From NCBI GenBank assembly GCA_937877455.1, contig CALFIU010000134.1, forward strand, positions 8,209-72,208: 64,000 nt of DNA, written 5' to 3'. The DNA is from an uncultured Bacteroidales bacterium. Its GTDB lineage: Bacteria > Bacteroidota > Bacteroidia > Bacteroidales > UBA3824. The position numbers were made by a program, and so were the translations under genes. Positions 7,955 through 16,683 of the stretch are shown here, piece after piece (within the stretch, counting starts at the first letter, position 1; each line of letters opens with the position of its first letter). Under the pieces are notes generated by a model. That model did no database searches. It was not told the origin of the DNA and saw nothing but the letters and a program-made list of their open reading frames with translations.

Positions 7955-8947
7955 ATGGCACAGTTGATAGCAAATCCGATATACGATTCGGCATTCAAAT
8001 ACATGATGCAGAACGAAAGAGCCGCCACCGTCCTGCTTGAAAATCTTCTCGACAAGGAGATTCTCAAGCTCGACGTCCTCACCAACGACACCCCTGTCAT
8101 CGAGGAAAAAAGCGGCGTAAGGATTTTGCGTCTCGACTTTTCGGCAAAAATCAAAGACCGCAAGACTGGTGAAACCGAACTCGTAACAATCGAACTCCAA
8201 AAGTCGTATCTCGACACCGAGATAATGCTATTCCGCACGTACCTCGGTCAACAGTATTCGGACGTCAAAAAGGCTGATACAGAGATTGTTGATACATGGC
8301 GCAAAGACAAGAAAACTGGCAAAATCGAGCGCGTCAAAGTAGAAAAACACGTGCCATTGCATATCGTTGCCATTTACATTTTGGGCCACACCTTTCAGGA
8401 AATCGACATTCCTAAACCTGTGATTTACAACTATCCCGACCCGCGCGGCATCGAGAAAGAGCCGATTCCTGAGATACTGAAAACACGATTTTTCCGTGGC
8501 GTAACGCACGATACAATCATCGTTCAGATTCCGTATCTTAAGCGCAACGCCAAAACCAAACTCGAACAGATGTTGGAAATATTCTGTCAAGATTACGTTT
8601 CCGACGACACCGAGCAACTGCTTGAATTTGACGATTTTGAAAATCGTTCGCAAGATTTCAGAGATTTGGCGCGTCCGCTGGTCTATGCCGTTTCCGACCC
8701 GCAAGTAAGAAAAATCATGACCGTGGAAGACGAAATGGCGATACATTTTCAAAACGTCAAATACGTTACCGACGAGAACGAGGCACTCCACTCAATGATA
8801 GAAGAAAGCCGTCAGAAATTGCAAGAAAAAGAGAGCCAGTTGGCAGTTTCTATCAAAATGCTTTCAGAGTTAGGTGTGTCGCCCGAGCAAATTGCAGAAA
8901 AATTGAAAATCTCCATTGAGATGGTCAATCAAACTTTGCAACAGTAA
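7955..8947 (+). CDS. Rpn-family / PD-(D/E)XK nuclease transposase-like protein
   Basis: 330 residues from the ATG at 7955, chosen because a consensus promoter ends at 7927. The N-terminus NPIYDSAFKYMM..ERAATVLLENLL, the pair RLDFSAKIKDRKTGETELVTIELQKS, and the later helical region fit the PDDEXK_2 / TIGR01784 group. This group is related to recombination-promoting nucleases (RpnA-E), often annotated as putative transposases. D in RLDF and E..Q in IELQK are the likely catalytic elements. The last ~50 residues are a coiled coil followed by a helix-turn-helix-like end (LGVSPEQIAEKLKISIEMV). It has its own promoter and is not part of the upstream operon. Its 3' end overlaps the convergent gene by 23 bases. 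Genomic role, whether mobile or housekeeping, is not known. Confidence 0.85.
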   Translation: MAQLIANPIYDSAFKYMMQNERAATVLLENLLDKEILKLDVLTNDTPVIEEKSGVRILRLDFSAKIKDRKTGETELVTIELQKSYLDTEIMLFRTYLGQQYSDVKKADTEIVDTWRKDKKTGKIERVKVEKHVPLHIVAIYILGHTFQEIDIPKPVIYNYPDPRGIEKEPIPEILKTRFFRGVTHDTIIVQIPYLKRNAKTKLEQMLEIFCQDYVSDDTEQLLEFDDFENRSQDFRDLARPLVYAVSDPQVRKIMTVEDEMAIHFQNVKYVTDENEALHSMIEESRQKLQEKESQLAVSIKMLSELGVSPEQIAEKLKISIEMVNQTLQQ

Positions 8948-9641
8948 CCGTGTCATTCAGTACAAACTCTTTGCCGTTTGTACAAGAATACATTAGCGTA
9001 TAATAGTAGTCGCCAAGCACTTTTGGAGCAGGAAACTTGATGACAACATAATCCATTTCAATCAGATAGTTGTCGGTTTGGCGATTGAAATCCACAAGCG
9101 GTTTCGATACATGCCAATTGAAATCATTTGAACTAACACGCTTACCCGAAAAATCATCAATTCCAACAATTTTTTTTATGTCATTATATTCTATTACGGC
9201 TGATTCATTAACATATTCAGCATTGTTGGATTCGCACACAACCGAAATACTTGCAATAGTATCGAGTGTAGGAAATGCACCGAACCCTGCTGCGTTGAAA
9301 CACGTATCATTGAACAATTTACAATATTGTTCTACCTCGGCATCACTCTCCAAAAAGTCGAAATCACCAATAGCTGCACTTGGATTTTTTTCTATTAATT
9401 CATGAATTTCATCAGTAGTACGACCTTCAACAGAAATAATCAACCTAACTGAATCCTCTACTACATCAGATACCATTGAGAGATGATAACTTCTGTAGAA
9501 GTTACAAATTGCATGAGCAGAGGGCTTGACAAACTCTGCAACACGTGCATCATCAGGAGCAACAACATTGTTGTTGTCATCGCCACATGCAACAACAAAC
9601 AGCACTGCAACAGCAGAGATAAATTTAATTAGCGTTTTCAT
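8925..9641 (-). CDS. Lipoprotein of unknown function
   Basis: 238 residues. The N-terminus MKTLIKFISAVAVLFVVACGDD is a clear lipoprotein signal with Cys19 as the acylation site, followed by an Asp/Asn-rich linker. The rest has alternating short strands and acidic stretches without a motif I recognise. It is convergent with the Rpn-like nuclease gene, and the two coding regions overlap by 23 bases (8925-8947), so antisense interference between the 3' ends is possible. No terminator separates them. No promoter box was found in the 223 bases to the next gene upstream (9642-9864), which is AT-rich and otherwise featureless. Confidence 0.7.
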   Translation of the reverse strand: MKTLIKFISAVAVLFVVACGDDNNNVVAPDDARVAEFVKPSAHAICNFYRSYHLSMVSDVVEDSVRLIISVEGRTTDEIHELIEKNPSAAIGDFDFLESDAEVEQYCKLFNDTCFNAAGFGAFPTLDTIASISVVCESNNAEYVNESAVIEYNDIKKIVGIDDFSGKRVSSNDFNWHVSKPLVDFNRQTDNYLIEMDYVVIKFPAPKVLGDYYYTLMYSCTNGKEFVLNDTVTVAKFD

Positions 9642-9864
9642 AGTTATAATGGTTTAATATTCGTTATGTCTTGTTTTGTAATACTACTTTCGTCTTTTGA
9701 ACAACCTAACGAAAACATCTCAAACAAAAGCACTATAATGTACAGACAATATCTTTCCGTATTATTATATTTTATTTTTTACAAAAATAATAATATTTTA
9801 CATAATTTTAATATTAAATAAAGTTAAAATTAATAGACGTAGATTCAATATACAACCACATTTT

Positions 9865-11142
9865 TCACTTCCTCGCCTTCGTCACCACCCTTTCCTCCTT
9901 CATCAATCCCTTGCCAAGTGCGTGATAATCAATATCAACCTTTTTAGTCGTAAAATCGGGAACATTGAATGAATAGGTTGTGTTTGAATAGTATTCCAGA
10001 GGGTTTTCCTGCGGCAGAAGAAACGGTTTGGTGGCTTTGCCGTGGTCGTCAATGCAAGCGAAAAACAGTTGGGAATACAGGCCATTTTCGCGCCTCGAAA
10101 CAAAGACAAACCAATGCGCCCCCGTGCTCCAATTGTGAGAGGATTCGGTGTTGGGGCTGTTGATTTCGTCCATTGGGCGAGCCGTATTGGTCTGCAAATC
10201 AAGCAACCACAAATCCGCCTCGTGATGCCAAATCGGGAAACATCCATAATCCGACAATGTAAACATGATGTACTTGCCGTCGTAAGAAGGCTTGGCAAAA
10301 GTACAATTTTTGTTAATCTTGGCGGCATCAAAAACAGTGTGTATTTTGCCAACAAGTTTGCCATCGTCAAAAACAACTTTGCAAAGATTGTACTGAACTT
10401 TTTTGTAATTTTCGGGAATGTCGTAAGCCTTTGAACTACAAAAATATAGCGTCTTAACGTCGGGCGAAAATGCTGGATAGGTTTCAAAATTGTCTTTGGT
10501 CATCAGCATCGAATCCAAAATCAATTCCTTGCTGTCGGGACAATAGACAAACACGTCGGATTTCAGGTCGAAAACCTCTATAAGTTCCTCTTTGACAACG
10601 TGAAACGATTGCCGAGTTTCGTTGGTAGAATACGCGCAATATTTGCCCGACGGATGCCAATACGGATATACCATCGAGCCGCCCGTGGTGTTGCTTTTCG
10701 ATTGGAGAATATCGGTTTTGTGGTTGTGATGCACCACAGTTGCGCCATTGGCACCGCGCACATGAAATGTATAATTATCTGGATTGCAAGCGTTTGATGT
10801 ATGACAATTGACACAATTGCCCGGAATCAATGTGTTTTCTATAATTGGAAATTCCTTGAAACTCGAAAGCTCTCTTTGGTACAATCCCATTTTGCCAAAC
10901 ACCTCGTACCCGGGCGAAATGCGACGATAAGTAAGTCCACAATCGTCTAAGGAATAATCGCTTATGTACATTTCAAAAGTCTTGTAGCCGTGCCACTTGC
11001 CGTCGATTTTGGCCTTGACGTCAAAAGTCAACACTCCACCCTTGTTGTCGGCTACAAGCTGCTGCCAATCGTCAATATGGAAATTTGCATAGCTGTCGTT
11101 AATGTGCAAACAGAAGCCCAAACAGTTGGTCGGGTTCGGCAT
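9865..11142 (-). pseudogene. 5'-truncated TolB-like propeller with CxxCH heme motif (decayed paralog)
   Basis: The open frame gives 425 residues but lacks the signal peptide and first ~70 residues present in the intact paralog at 12597-14036. From residue ~12 onward the two align without gaps at a constant offset of 60 (IDDWQQLV versus INNWKKLI; PGYEVF versus PDYEVF). The heme-type motif CVNCH at 110-114 matches CMNCH at 170-174 in the paralog. WD40/PD40-like blades follow. The first residues (MPNPTNCLGFCL) are the neighbouring DUF6057-like gene read out of frame. The simplest reading is a deletion fusing the two genes. With no export signal, the product could not reach the envelope, so it is probably a pseudogene although the rest of the frame is undamaged. 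Confidence 0.8.
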
Positions 11143-12501
11143 AGCTAAAAAGAAAATCTTTTGTCAGACGGTTTGCTGCCACTGATGCCCAAAATTTGTT
11201 TTCCTTAAATTTTTCGATGTTTGCGAGCTTGTTTTGTGCAAACTCTTTGTAAAACAACGTTTTAGAAAGTATTTTGAGATACTTTTTTGCTACGTCGTAA
11301 TCCTCGTTGATGATATTGAGTTCGGCAAGACGCTTGGTCATTCGCGCACTTTTGCGATAATTGGGAATCGCCTCCTGAGCCTCAAAAAAGTTTTGCATCG
11401 AAACATTCACCATGCCAAGACGCAAATAAATTTCGGCGGAAGAAAGCGGCAAAAAGAAATCCCGCACAAATTTTGGTATCAGCCCTCCTTGCCATTTTGA
11501 AAAAAATCGCACATCCGATTGCCCAATTCGCCTTTTTCGGCGAGCGCAAGATTCAGACACGAAACACTTTGCGGCGTGCGAGGGTTTTGCTTTTCGGCAA
11601 TGGCGATTATCTTGTCCCAATTGCCAATGCGCACCAAATAATCGTATTCAATAACCTCGTAATTGAGTGCTTTGAAACCAGTTGGTACATAAAACGCTCC
11701 AAAAATTGCAATCGCCGCCAAAGATACAATTGATATTTTTTTATTAATTTTTGGCTCTATCAATCCCAACAACGGACAGACTGCAATCAAAATCATTATC
11801 AAAATTTGCATCATCGGAATCTCGGTCGGGAATCTAAAATAATTGATGCCAAGGAAAAATCTAAACAATGGATAACTCGTTAAATTATAACAAATTACAG
11901 CAGTAAAAACCGCAACCAAAACCGCCAAAATAGAATTGAAAACATTAATTTTTTCCTTAAAATTCCATATCACCATACAGAACACCGACGAAAACGCAAT
12001 CGCTCCAAAAAGATAATAAAACACGACAACGCCCGCAGTGCTATACACAATTTTGAACACATTATTTTTGATGCTGACGTACCCAAAATTGAATCCCAAC
12101 GATGCCGTCACAGCCACCAAAAACGACAGCAAAACGCTCTCGTTGCCCATGTATTGCCAAACGAAAATCGACGGCAAAAAACTGAAAACATACGCAAAAT
12201 CCTTTGCCGAAAAACAAACCATCAACCGCCAAGTAAGCATTTGAATAACAAGCAACAACGCCGCCACAATCAACGCTCCAAACAGCGGAAAATAATAAAA
12301 CTGCACCAAAAATTCGCTCACATAATCAGCCAATCCGCCGGGCAGGCTCATCCGTTCCAAAAAATAATTTTTGGTAGTCAAAAACATCTGAAACTGCTCG
12401 TGATACGAAAAAGCGCAGGCGTACCCAATCTTCCAAAAGAGGAACGCCACCACCGCAAACAGCGCAGAAAGTATGTATTTGTTATAATTTTTTATCAGCA
12501 T
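11099..12501 (-). pseudogene. Frameshifted and C-terminally truncated DUF6057-like membrane protein
   Basis: An N-terminal frame (12501 to 11479) encodes ~9 hydrophobic segments and ends FFQNGKEG before a stop. The continuing homology (LIPKFVRDFF.., then KRLAELNIINEDYDVAKKYLKILSKTLFY) is in another frame, reaching a stop at 11099. The intact paralog (14033-15439) has the matching run MIKRLCEINLVTGDTAIALKYLRILEKTLLY. Joining the frames needs one extra base at the CCC run at 11483-11485 (GGG on this strand). The C-terminal ~45-60 residues of the family are also missing where the frame runs into the propeller gene near 11100. A good -7 box remains upstream (12522-12529). A sequencing error could explain the frameshift but not the deletion. 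Confidence 0.8.
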
Positions 12502-12521
12502 GATTGATGGTTTGTTTTCCG

Positions 12522-12529
12522 CAAAGTTA
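12522..12529 (-). promoter_or_regulatory. -7 promoter box upstream of the decayed DUF6057-like copy
   Basis: CAAAGTTA on the plus strand is TAACTTTG on the minus strand, matching TAnnTTTG, 20 bases before the ATG at 12501. No clear -33 TTTG was found at the right spacing. Confidence 0.5.
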
Positions 12530-12596
12530 GCAATTTTTTTTTTGAAAGGAAATATTTATGGTCAATCTTTTGTTTTTCAAGCATTGGCTCTACCCG

Positions 12597-14036
12597 TTAT
12601 TCAAACTCTACGCTCTCTCTTTTGAGCAAAACTTCCACGTCTTTGGTAGAAAACGGCACTGCGCCTTTGCTCAGTTCGGGGATGTTGAACGATTTGAGAC
12701 AGTTGTCGTAAAAATCGGGATATTTTTGGGGCAATGCAAAAGGCTTTGTTGTTTTGCCGTTATTGTCTATGTGAAAAAAATACGGTTTGCCATACAATCC
12801 GTCGTCGCGTTTGCTTGCAAAAACCACCCACTTCGAGTTGGACGAAAATGTATGGTAAGTATCGCTGTTTTGGGAGTTGACGCCGTTGAGCGAATCCGTC
12901 GCCATCGTCTGTAGATTTATCATTCTTAGTTCGGTTTCCTTGTGCCAAATCGGGAATGTTCCGTAGTCTGCCTCGGTGTATATCAGATACTTACCGTCGG
13001 GCGACACGGTTGGCAGGCAGACGGAGATATTGTTAGACTTTATAATAGTGTCTGTTTTTATTCCTATTTTACCATCTTGAAAATCAATGCTTACCAGTGC
13101 GTAATGAATATTTTTAATATCATTGACATCGTTTTGTAAGGCAGGAGCCGAGCAATAGAAAATTTTTTTGCCATTTGCTGAAAAACATGGAAATGTTTCA
13201 GACTTTAAACTATCACATAGCAATGGACTTGTGATTATTTTGTTGGTTTCTAAATCGGCAACATAGATGTCTGATTTGGTATCAAAAACTTCCATTCGTT
13301 TGTTTGGGTCGGCATGTAGTCCGGGGATTATTACGTTGGTGGAAAATACAAAATATCTGCCGTCTAATGAAAAATGTCCATACACCGCACCCGAACTCAT
13401 ATTTTGATTTTTAATGTTGAGTTTTCGCAACTTACCATTACGATTTAAAATTGCACCGCCATTTTCTCCACGAACATAAAACAACGACTTTTTTGGATTG
13501 TTAGCCGCAAATGTGTGGCAATTCATACACGAATTATTGGTAATATTGTAGTTACAAATATCTTTTTTGTCGAAATTTTCTATGCAACGCTGCTCAATTT
13601 TTAGCCGCGAAAAAACTTCGTAATCTGGTTCTATAAGTCGGTAAGTAAGGTATGGATCGATGGAATCTCTCAAAACGTGAATTTTAAAAGATTTGTGTTT
13701 TATAAATTCTCTATTGTTGATTTTGGTATATACGTTTATTTCAATATCGTTGTTTATTGCATTGTTAATCAGTTTTTTCCAGTTGTTAATATCGAAACAA
13801 ACATGATTGTTGTGGCTTGCAATAGAAATTTCGGTATCGTTGTAAGATGCAGTTACAAAAACCGACTTGCAACTATCGCGTACCAAAAAGTTAAGCGGTG
13901 CTATATTGGGCGGTATGCTAACGTCGATGTAATCGGGATAAATATTGGGTAATGAGTCTATTAATCTTGCATTTTCGGGTTTTGAATAGCACGATACAAG
14001 TGTAAGAAATATAATTATTATTGCTAAATTTTTCAT
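12597..14036 (-). CDS. TolB-like beta-propeller lipoprotein with a c-type heme motif
   Basis: 479 residues. A lipoprotein signal ends with Cys16 (LTLVSC). Residues ~60-150 form a beta-rich domain. C170-M171-N172-C173-H174 is a CxxCH heme c attachment motif. Residues ~190-460 show PD40/WD40-like repeats (SLDGRYFVFSTN, SANGKKIFYCS, SPDGKYLIYTEAD, SSNSKWVVFASKR). The combination suggests an envelope propeller protein carrying covalent heme. Heme attachment is predicted from the motif alone; the spacing is conserved in the decayed paralog. Its ATG overlaps the stop of the DUF6057-like gene by 4 bases, so the two form one translational unit. Function is unknown. Confidence 0.8.
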   Translation of the reverse strand: MKNLAIIIIFLTLVSCYSKPENARLIDSLPNIYPDYIDVSIPPNIAPLNFLVRDSCKSVFVTASYNDTEISIASHNNHVCFDINNWKKLINNAINNDIEINVYTKINNREFIKHKSFKIHVLRDSIDPYLTYRLIEPDYEVFSRLKIEQRCIENFDKKDICNYNITNNSCMNCHTFAANNPKKSLFYVRGENGGAILNRNGKLRKLNIKNQNMSSGAVYGHFSLDGRYFVFSTNVIIPGLHADPNKRMEVFDTKSDIYVADLETNKIITSPLLCDSLKSETFPCFSANGKKIFYCSAPALQNDVNDIKNIHYALVSIDFQDGKIGIKTDTIIKSNNISVCLPTVSPDGKYLIYTEADYGTFPIWHKETELRMINLQTMATDSLNGVNSQNSDTYHTFSSNSKWVVFASKRDDGLYGKPYFFHIDNNGKTTKPFALPQKYPDFYDNCLKSFNIPELSKGAVPFSTKDVEVLLKRESVEFE

Positions 14037-15439
14037 TTTGATAGTGCTTCGGTGTATAATTTTTTTAATCTTTGGCGATTGTTTTTAATGCAAAACTTGT
14101 AATAATCAGCCTTGAAAGTCTGTAATTGCCCTAAAATCAAGTCGGTACAAAGCAGATAATCTAATGCAATAATGTTGTCGGGATTGCTTTGTAAAAGTTC
14201 GAGGAGAATTTCTCTGCAATTGTCATTGATTCTTATTGCGTTGGTAGAGTTGCAAAAATTGCGTTTTTCGAGGATTTCTTTTTCCACTTTTTTGTCAAAC
14301 GTATATGGGTTGTGTTTCTTTGCCCAATCGTTGTACAAAAGTGTTTTTTCTAAAATTCTTAGGTATTTCAATGCAATTGCAGTGTCGCCAGTAACGAGAT
14401 TGATTTCGCACAATCGTTTTATCATCTTAACGTTACGATTTTTGGGAGAAAATACTTGTGCTAAAATCGCTGCACGCTCTGCCATTGCCATATCGCCAAT
14501 TAAATAATAAAAATCGTTCATAAGGTTGATGGCTTCAATTGGCGAGTTTTCGTCGATATGAATTAAAGTGCCAAGTTCGGGGATTTTTTGACTTTTGATT
14601 TTGTCGGGCAAAATGCCTTTTTGCGCCTGAACCATGTTGTAATAAATTCCCGATTGTGCTGTCATAGTGTCCTGAGTAAGTGCTATTTGTTCCACTTTGT
14701 CAAAATGCTTGAAATAGTATTCTGTAGCTATTGAATATGAAAATTCGGAGTGCATATCGGGTAGTGTTGGGATACAAAAATCTGGATAAGAGAGATTGCG
14801 TGTGTATGTAGTTTGATAAAAGCGTTGCCCCACGAGCGGTATTATAAAAGTAATTGCTGGAATAATTGCAAATTCTTTTAATCGCTTTTGTTTTAATATT
14901 TTGCAAGCATAAAGTATGGCAAAAATTATTTGAGCAAATCCACCAAGATAATACCCAAAAAGAAGTGTTATGATGGCGAATATTAAATTATCTTTTTTGA
15001 ATATTTTTGAGTAAAATATATATGATAAAAAACCAAATAAAACAGAAAGTAAGTAATTGATATTGAATTTATAGTCGAATATTGTAAAAAAAACTAAAAT
15101 CTCTATTGTAATTGATATAATAAAACTTGTTTTATTATTAAATATTGTATTAAAACTTTTATAACTTGCTATAGCAATTAGAAAAATTATAATAGCCGTA
15201 ACGATTGGACCAACATACAGATAATAAAAAAATTGTGTTAAAAAATCGCCAGTAAAACATGTTAACCATGAATTTTGTTCAAAATATTCAGCGATATATT
15301 GCCACGACCAAACAAAAATTTGATTTTGTTCTTGTATAAAAAAATGGTATTTATAACAAAATTGAAATACCAAAAAAGATACAAGCGATAGTATTATATG
15401 AGGTAGAATAAGAAATATGTTGTTTTTACTCAATTTCAT
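14033..15439 (-). CDS. DUF6057-like multi-pass membrane protein with C-terminal helical repeats
   Basis: 468 residues from the ATG at 15439. A longer frame begins at 15484 but would start upstream of the -7 box at 15464-15471. Residues ~1-225 contain about nine hydrophobic segments with aromatic-rich loops. Residues ~240-468 are soluble and helical, with TPR-like pairs (LMNDFYYLIGDMAMAERAAIL, MIKRLCEINLVTGDTAIALKYLRILEKTLLY). I connect it to DUF6057 from memory of that family being adjacent to TolB-like propellers; the biochemical role is unknown. It is the first gene of a two-gene unit with the heme-motif propeller. A duplicated, decayed copy of the unit follows downstream. The region is very AT-rich. 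Confidence 0.7.
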   Translation of the reverse strand: MKLSKNNIFLILPHIILSLVSFLVFQFCYKYHFFIQEQNQIFVWSWQYIAEYFEQNSWLTCFTGDFLTQFFYYLYVGPIVTAIIIFLIAIASYKSFNTIFNNKTSFIISITIEILVFFTIFDYKFNINYLLSVLFGFLSYIFYSKIFKKDNLIFAIITLLFGYYLGGFAQIIFAILYACKILKQKRLKEFAIIPAITFIIPLVGQRFYQTTYTRNLSYPDFCIPTLPDMHSEFSYSIATEYYFKHFDKVEQIALTQDTMTAQSGIYYNMVQAQKGILPDKIKSQKIPELGTLIHIDENSPIEAINLMNDFYYLIGDMAMAERAAILAQVFSPKNRNVKMIKRLCEINLVTGDTAIALKYLRILEKTLLYNDWAKKHNPYTFDKKVEKEILEKRNFCNSTNAIRINDNCREILLELLQSNPDNIIALDYLLCTDLILGQLQTFKADYYKFCIKNNRQRLKKLYTEALSK

Positions 15440-15463
15440 AATGTTTGTATATAAACGTAGCAA

Positions 15464-15471
15464 CAAATATA
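15464..15471 (-). promoter_or_regulatory. -7 promoter box for the intact DUF6057-like/propeller operon
   Basis: CAAATATA on plus equals TATATTTG on minus, a full TAnnTTTG match, 25 bases before the ATG at 15439. The -33 element is not evident at normal spacing. Confidence 0.5.
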
Positions 15472-15510
15472 AAAAAAACGACAAACAAAATTTTCGTTTA
15501 TCGTTTTTTT
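15472..15510 (-). terminator. Hairpin terminator after the esterase operon
   Basis: AACGACAAAC (15478-15487) pairs with GTTTATCGTT (15496-15505) with one mismatch, flanked by A and T runs that extend the stem. On the minus strand it follows the esterase stop at 15542 and ends in a U-run. It abuts the -7 box of the next operon. Confidence 0.55.
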
Positions 15511-15541
15511 ATGTAATAAAATTGCTGCGTTATTGTAGGTA

Positions 15542-16672
15542 TTAAAATTTGTTTTTCAAAACCACAGTTTTTATAAACGTTGTAAGATATTTGCCCATTT
15601 GTTGATGGCGTTGTGCCGATGGATGATAATCTGCACCATAACCGAGGGAGTCGTCTTGCTCTTGAAAATCAAAGCGATAGATTCTTGTATCTCCAATAAC
15701 TCTCATGCCGTCAACAACGTTTGTTATGGCAGTGTAGATGTCGTTAGCTTGTTTGTCGTGTAACATTGGGGAGTTGAGAAGAATGATTTTAGCGGCAGGG
15801 TAGTGGCTACGTATGTTTTTTACAAAGGCTATATACGATAGTAAAAATTTTTCATAATTGTATTCTCCAACCGACATATCGTTGGTTCCAAGTCCTATAC
15901 ACACAATATCTGGTTTTTTCTGAGCCGAAAAGTTCCAATTTTTGTCGGTTACTTCCGAGGGTTGTTTAAGTGAATTGTCGTCATTCATGGTTGATGTAAT
16001 TAAATCCAATTCATAAACCTTGGGCATTGGCCAAAGCGAACCCTCTTTTGCATCGTTAAAATTGCGATAAATTCCAATTCCTGAGCGTGCCACAACTGTG
16101 CGACGTGCTCCAAGATTTTTTGAAACGTATGCTGCGTATGTTTTAAGAAAATCTGATGTACTATCTGCGAATGGTGTTTGTCCGTTGGGAGCAAGAGTGC
16201 CGTAGCCACATGTAATGGAGTTTCCGATAAACTCTATTGATAATTTTTTCTTTTGTGGTTTTAATGTTTTGTCGTTGCTACCAATTTCAAAGCCAAAAAA
16301 TTTTGGTTTTACGTACAATCCTTCTGATATTAAAGTTAAAGTAGCAGTGTGGTTTCCCTCAGAGAGGTTGTCGGCGATTAGAAAACTTTGTTTGTCGGAA
16401 TAAGAGCCGTTGTGAGTGTTTATTTTAACGGTTTTGTTTCCATCTATCTCTGCTACGTAGTATCCTGCTGATGGTTTTAAAATTGCAGCCAGGTATTTAC
16501 CTGTAAAAGAGATTGAAAATTCTGTGCCGGGATAAACGAACCTTACGCCGTCTGTTTCCGATACTGTGCGGCCTTCTGTTACAACGTTTTTGTCGTTGAA
16601 GGCTATGAGTTTTTGTGAAAATGCGTTGATTGTCAATGTGGTTAGCACAAGCATTAAAAGAGTTTTTTTCAT
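15542..16672 (-). CDS. Exported SGNH/GDSL carbohydrate esterase, CE2-like two-domain type
   Basis: 376 residues. The signal peptide ends near NAFSQ. Residues ~20-140 form a jelly-roll-like beta domain (FVYPGTEFSISFTGKYLAAIL). Residues ~143-376 are an SGNH hydrolase. Block I is FIGNSITCGYG with nucleophile S152, where the usual Asp of GDS is Asn. Block III is GLGTNDMS and block V is ADYHPSAQRH with the catalytic Asp/His pair. This architecture matches CE2 acetylxylan/carbohydrate esterases, which deacetylate plant polysaccharides. It is the third gene of an apparent operon after the CHU_C protein and nnr (gap of 11 bases to nnr). It would act in the periplasm or outside; a glycan substrate is an inference. 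Confidence 0.85.
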   Translation of the reverse strand: MKKTLLMLVLTTLTINAFSQKLIAFNDKNVVTEGRTVSETDGVRFVYPGTEFSISFTGKYLAAILKPSAGYYVAEIDGNKTVKINTHNGSYSDKQSFLIADNLSEGNHTATLTLISEGLYVKPKFFGFEIGSNDKTLKPQKKKLSIEFIGNSITCGYGTLAPNGQTPFADSTSDFLKTYAAYVSKNLGARRTVVARSGIGIYRNFNDAKEGSLWPMPKVYELDLITSTMNDDNSLKQPSEVTDKNWNFSAQKKPDIVCIGLGTNDMSVGEYNYEKFLLSYIAFVKNIRSHYPAAKIILLNSPMLHDKQANDIYTAITNVVDGMRVIGDTRIYRFDFQEQDDSLGYGADYHPSAQRHQQMGKYLTTFIKTVVLKNKF

Positions 16673-16683
16673 ATTTAATATAT

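Noticed and set aside
6771..7994. Long minus-strand frames (192 and 212 residues) opposite the second outer-membrane barrel
   Set aside because: They mirror a well-supported barrel gene, show no domain or signal motif, and have compositions expected from an antisense shadow.
8228..8791. 187-residue minus-strand frame opposite the Rpn-like nuclease
   Set aside because: The plus-strand gene has a promoter and recognisable nuclease motifs; the antisense frame has neither.
7955..8947. Insertion sequence around the transposase-like nuclease
   Set aside because: No terminal inverted repeats or target-site duplication were seen flanking it; the family includes non-mobile nucleases.
11470..11500. 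Programmed ribosomal frameshifting at the G-run in the DUF6057-like copy
   Set aside because: No heptameric slippery sequence or strong downstream structure was seen, and the same copy carries a deletion; decay is simpler.
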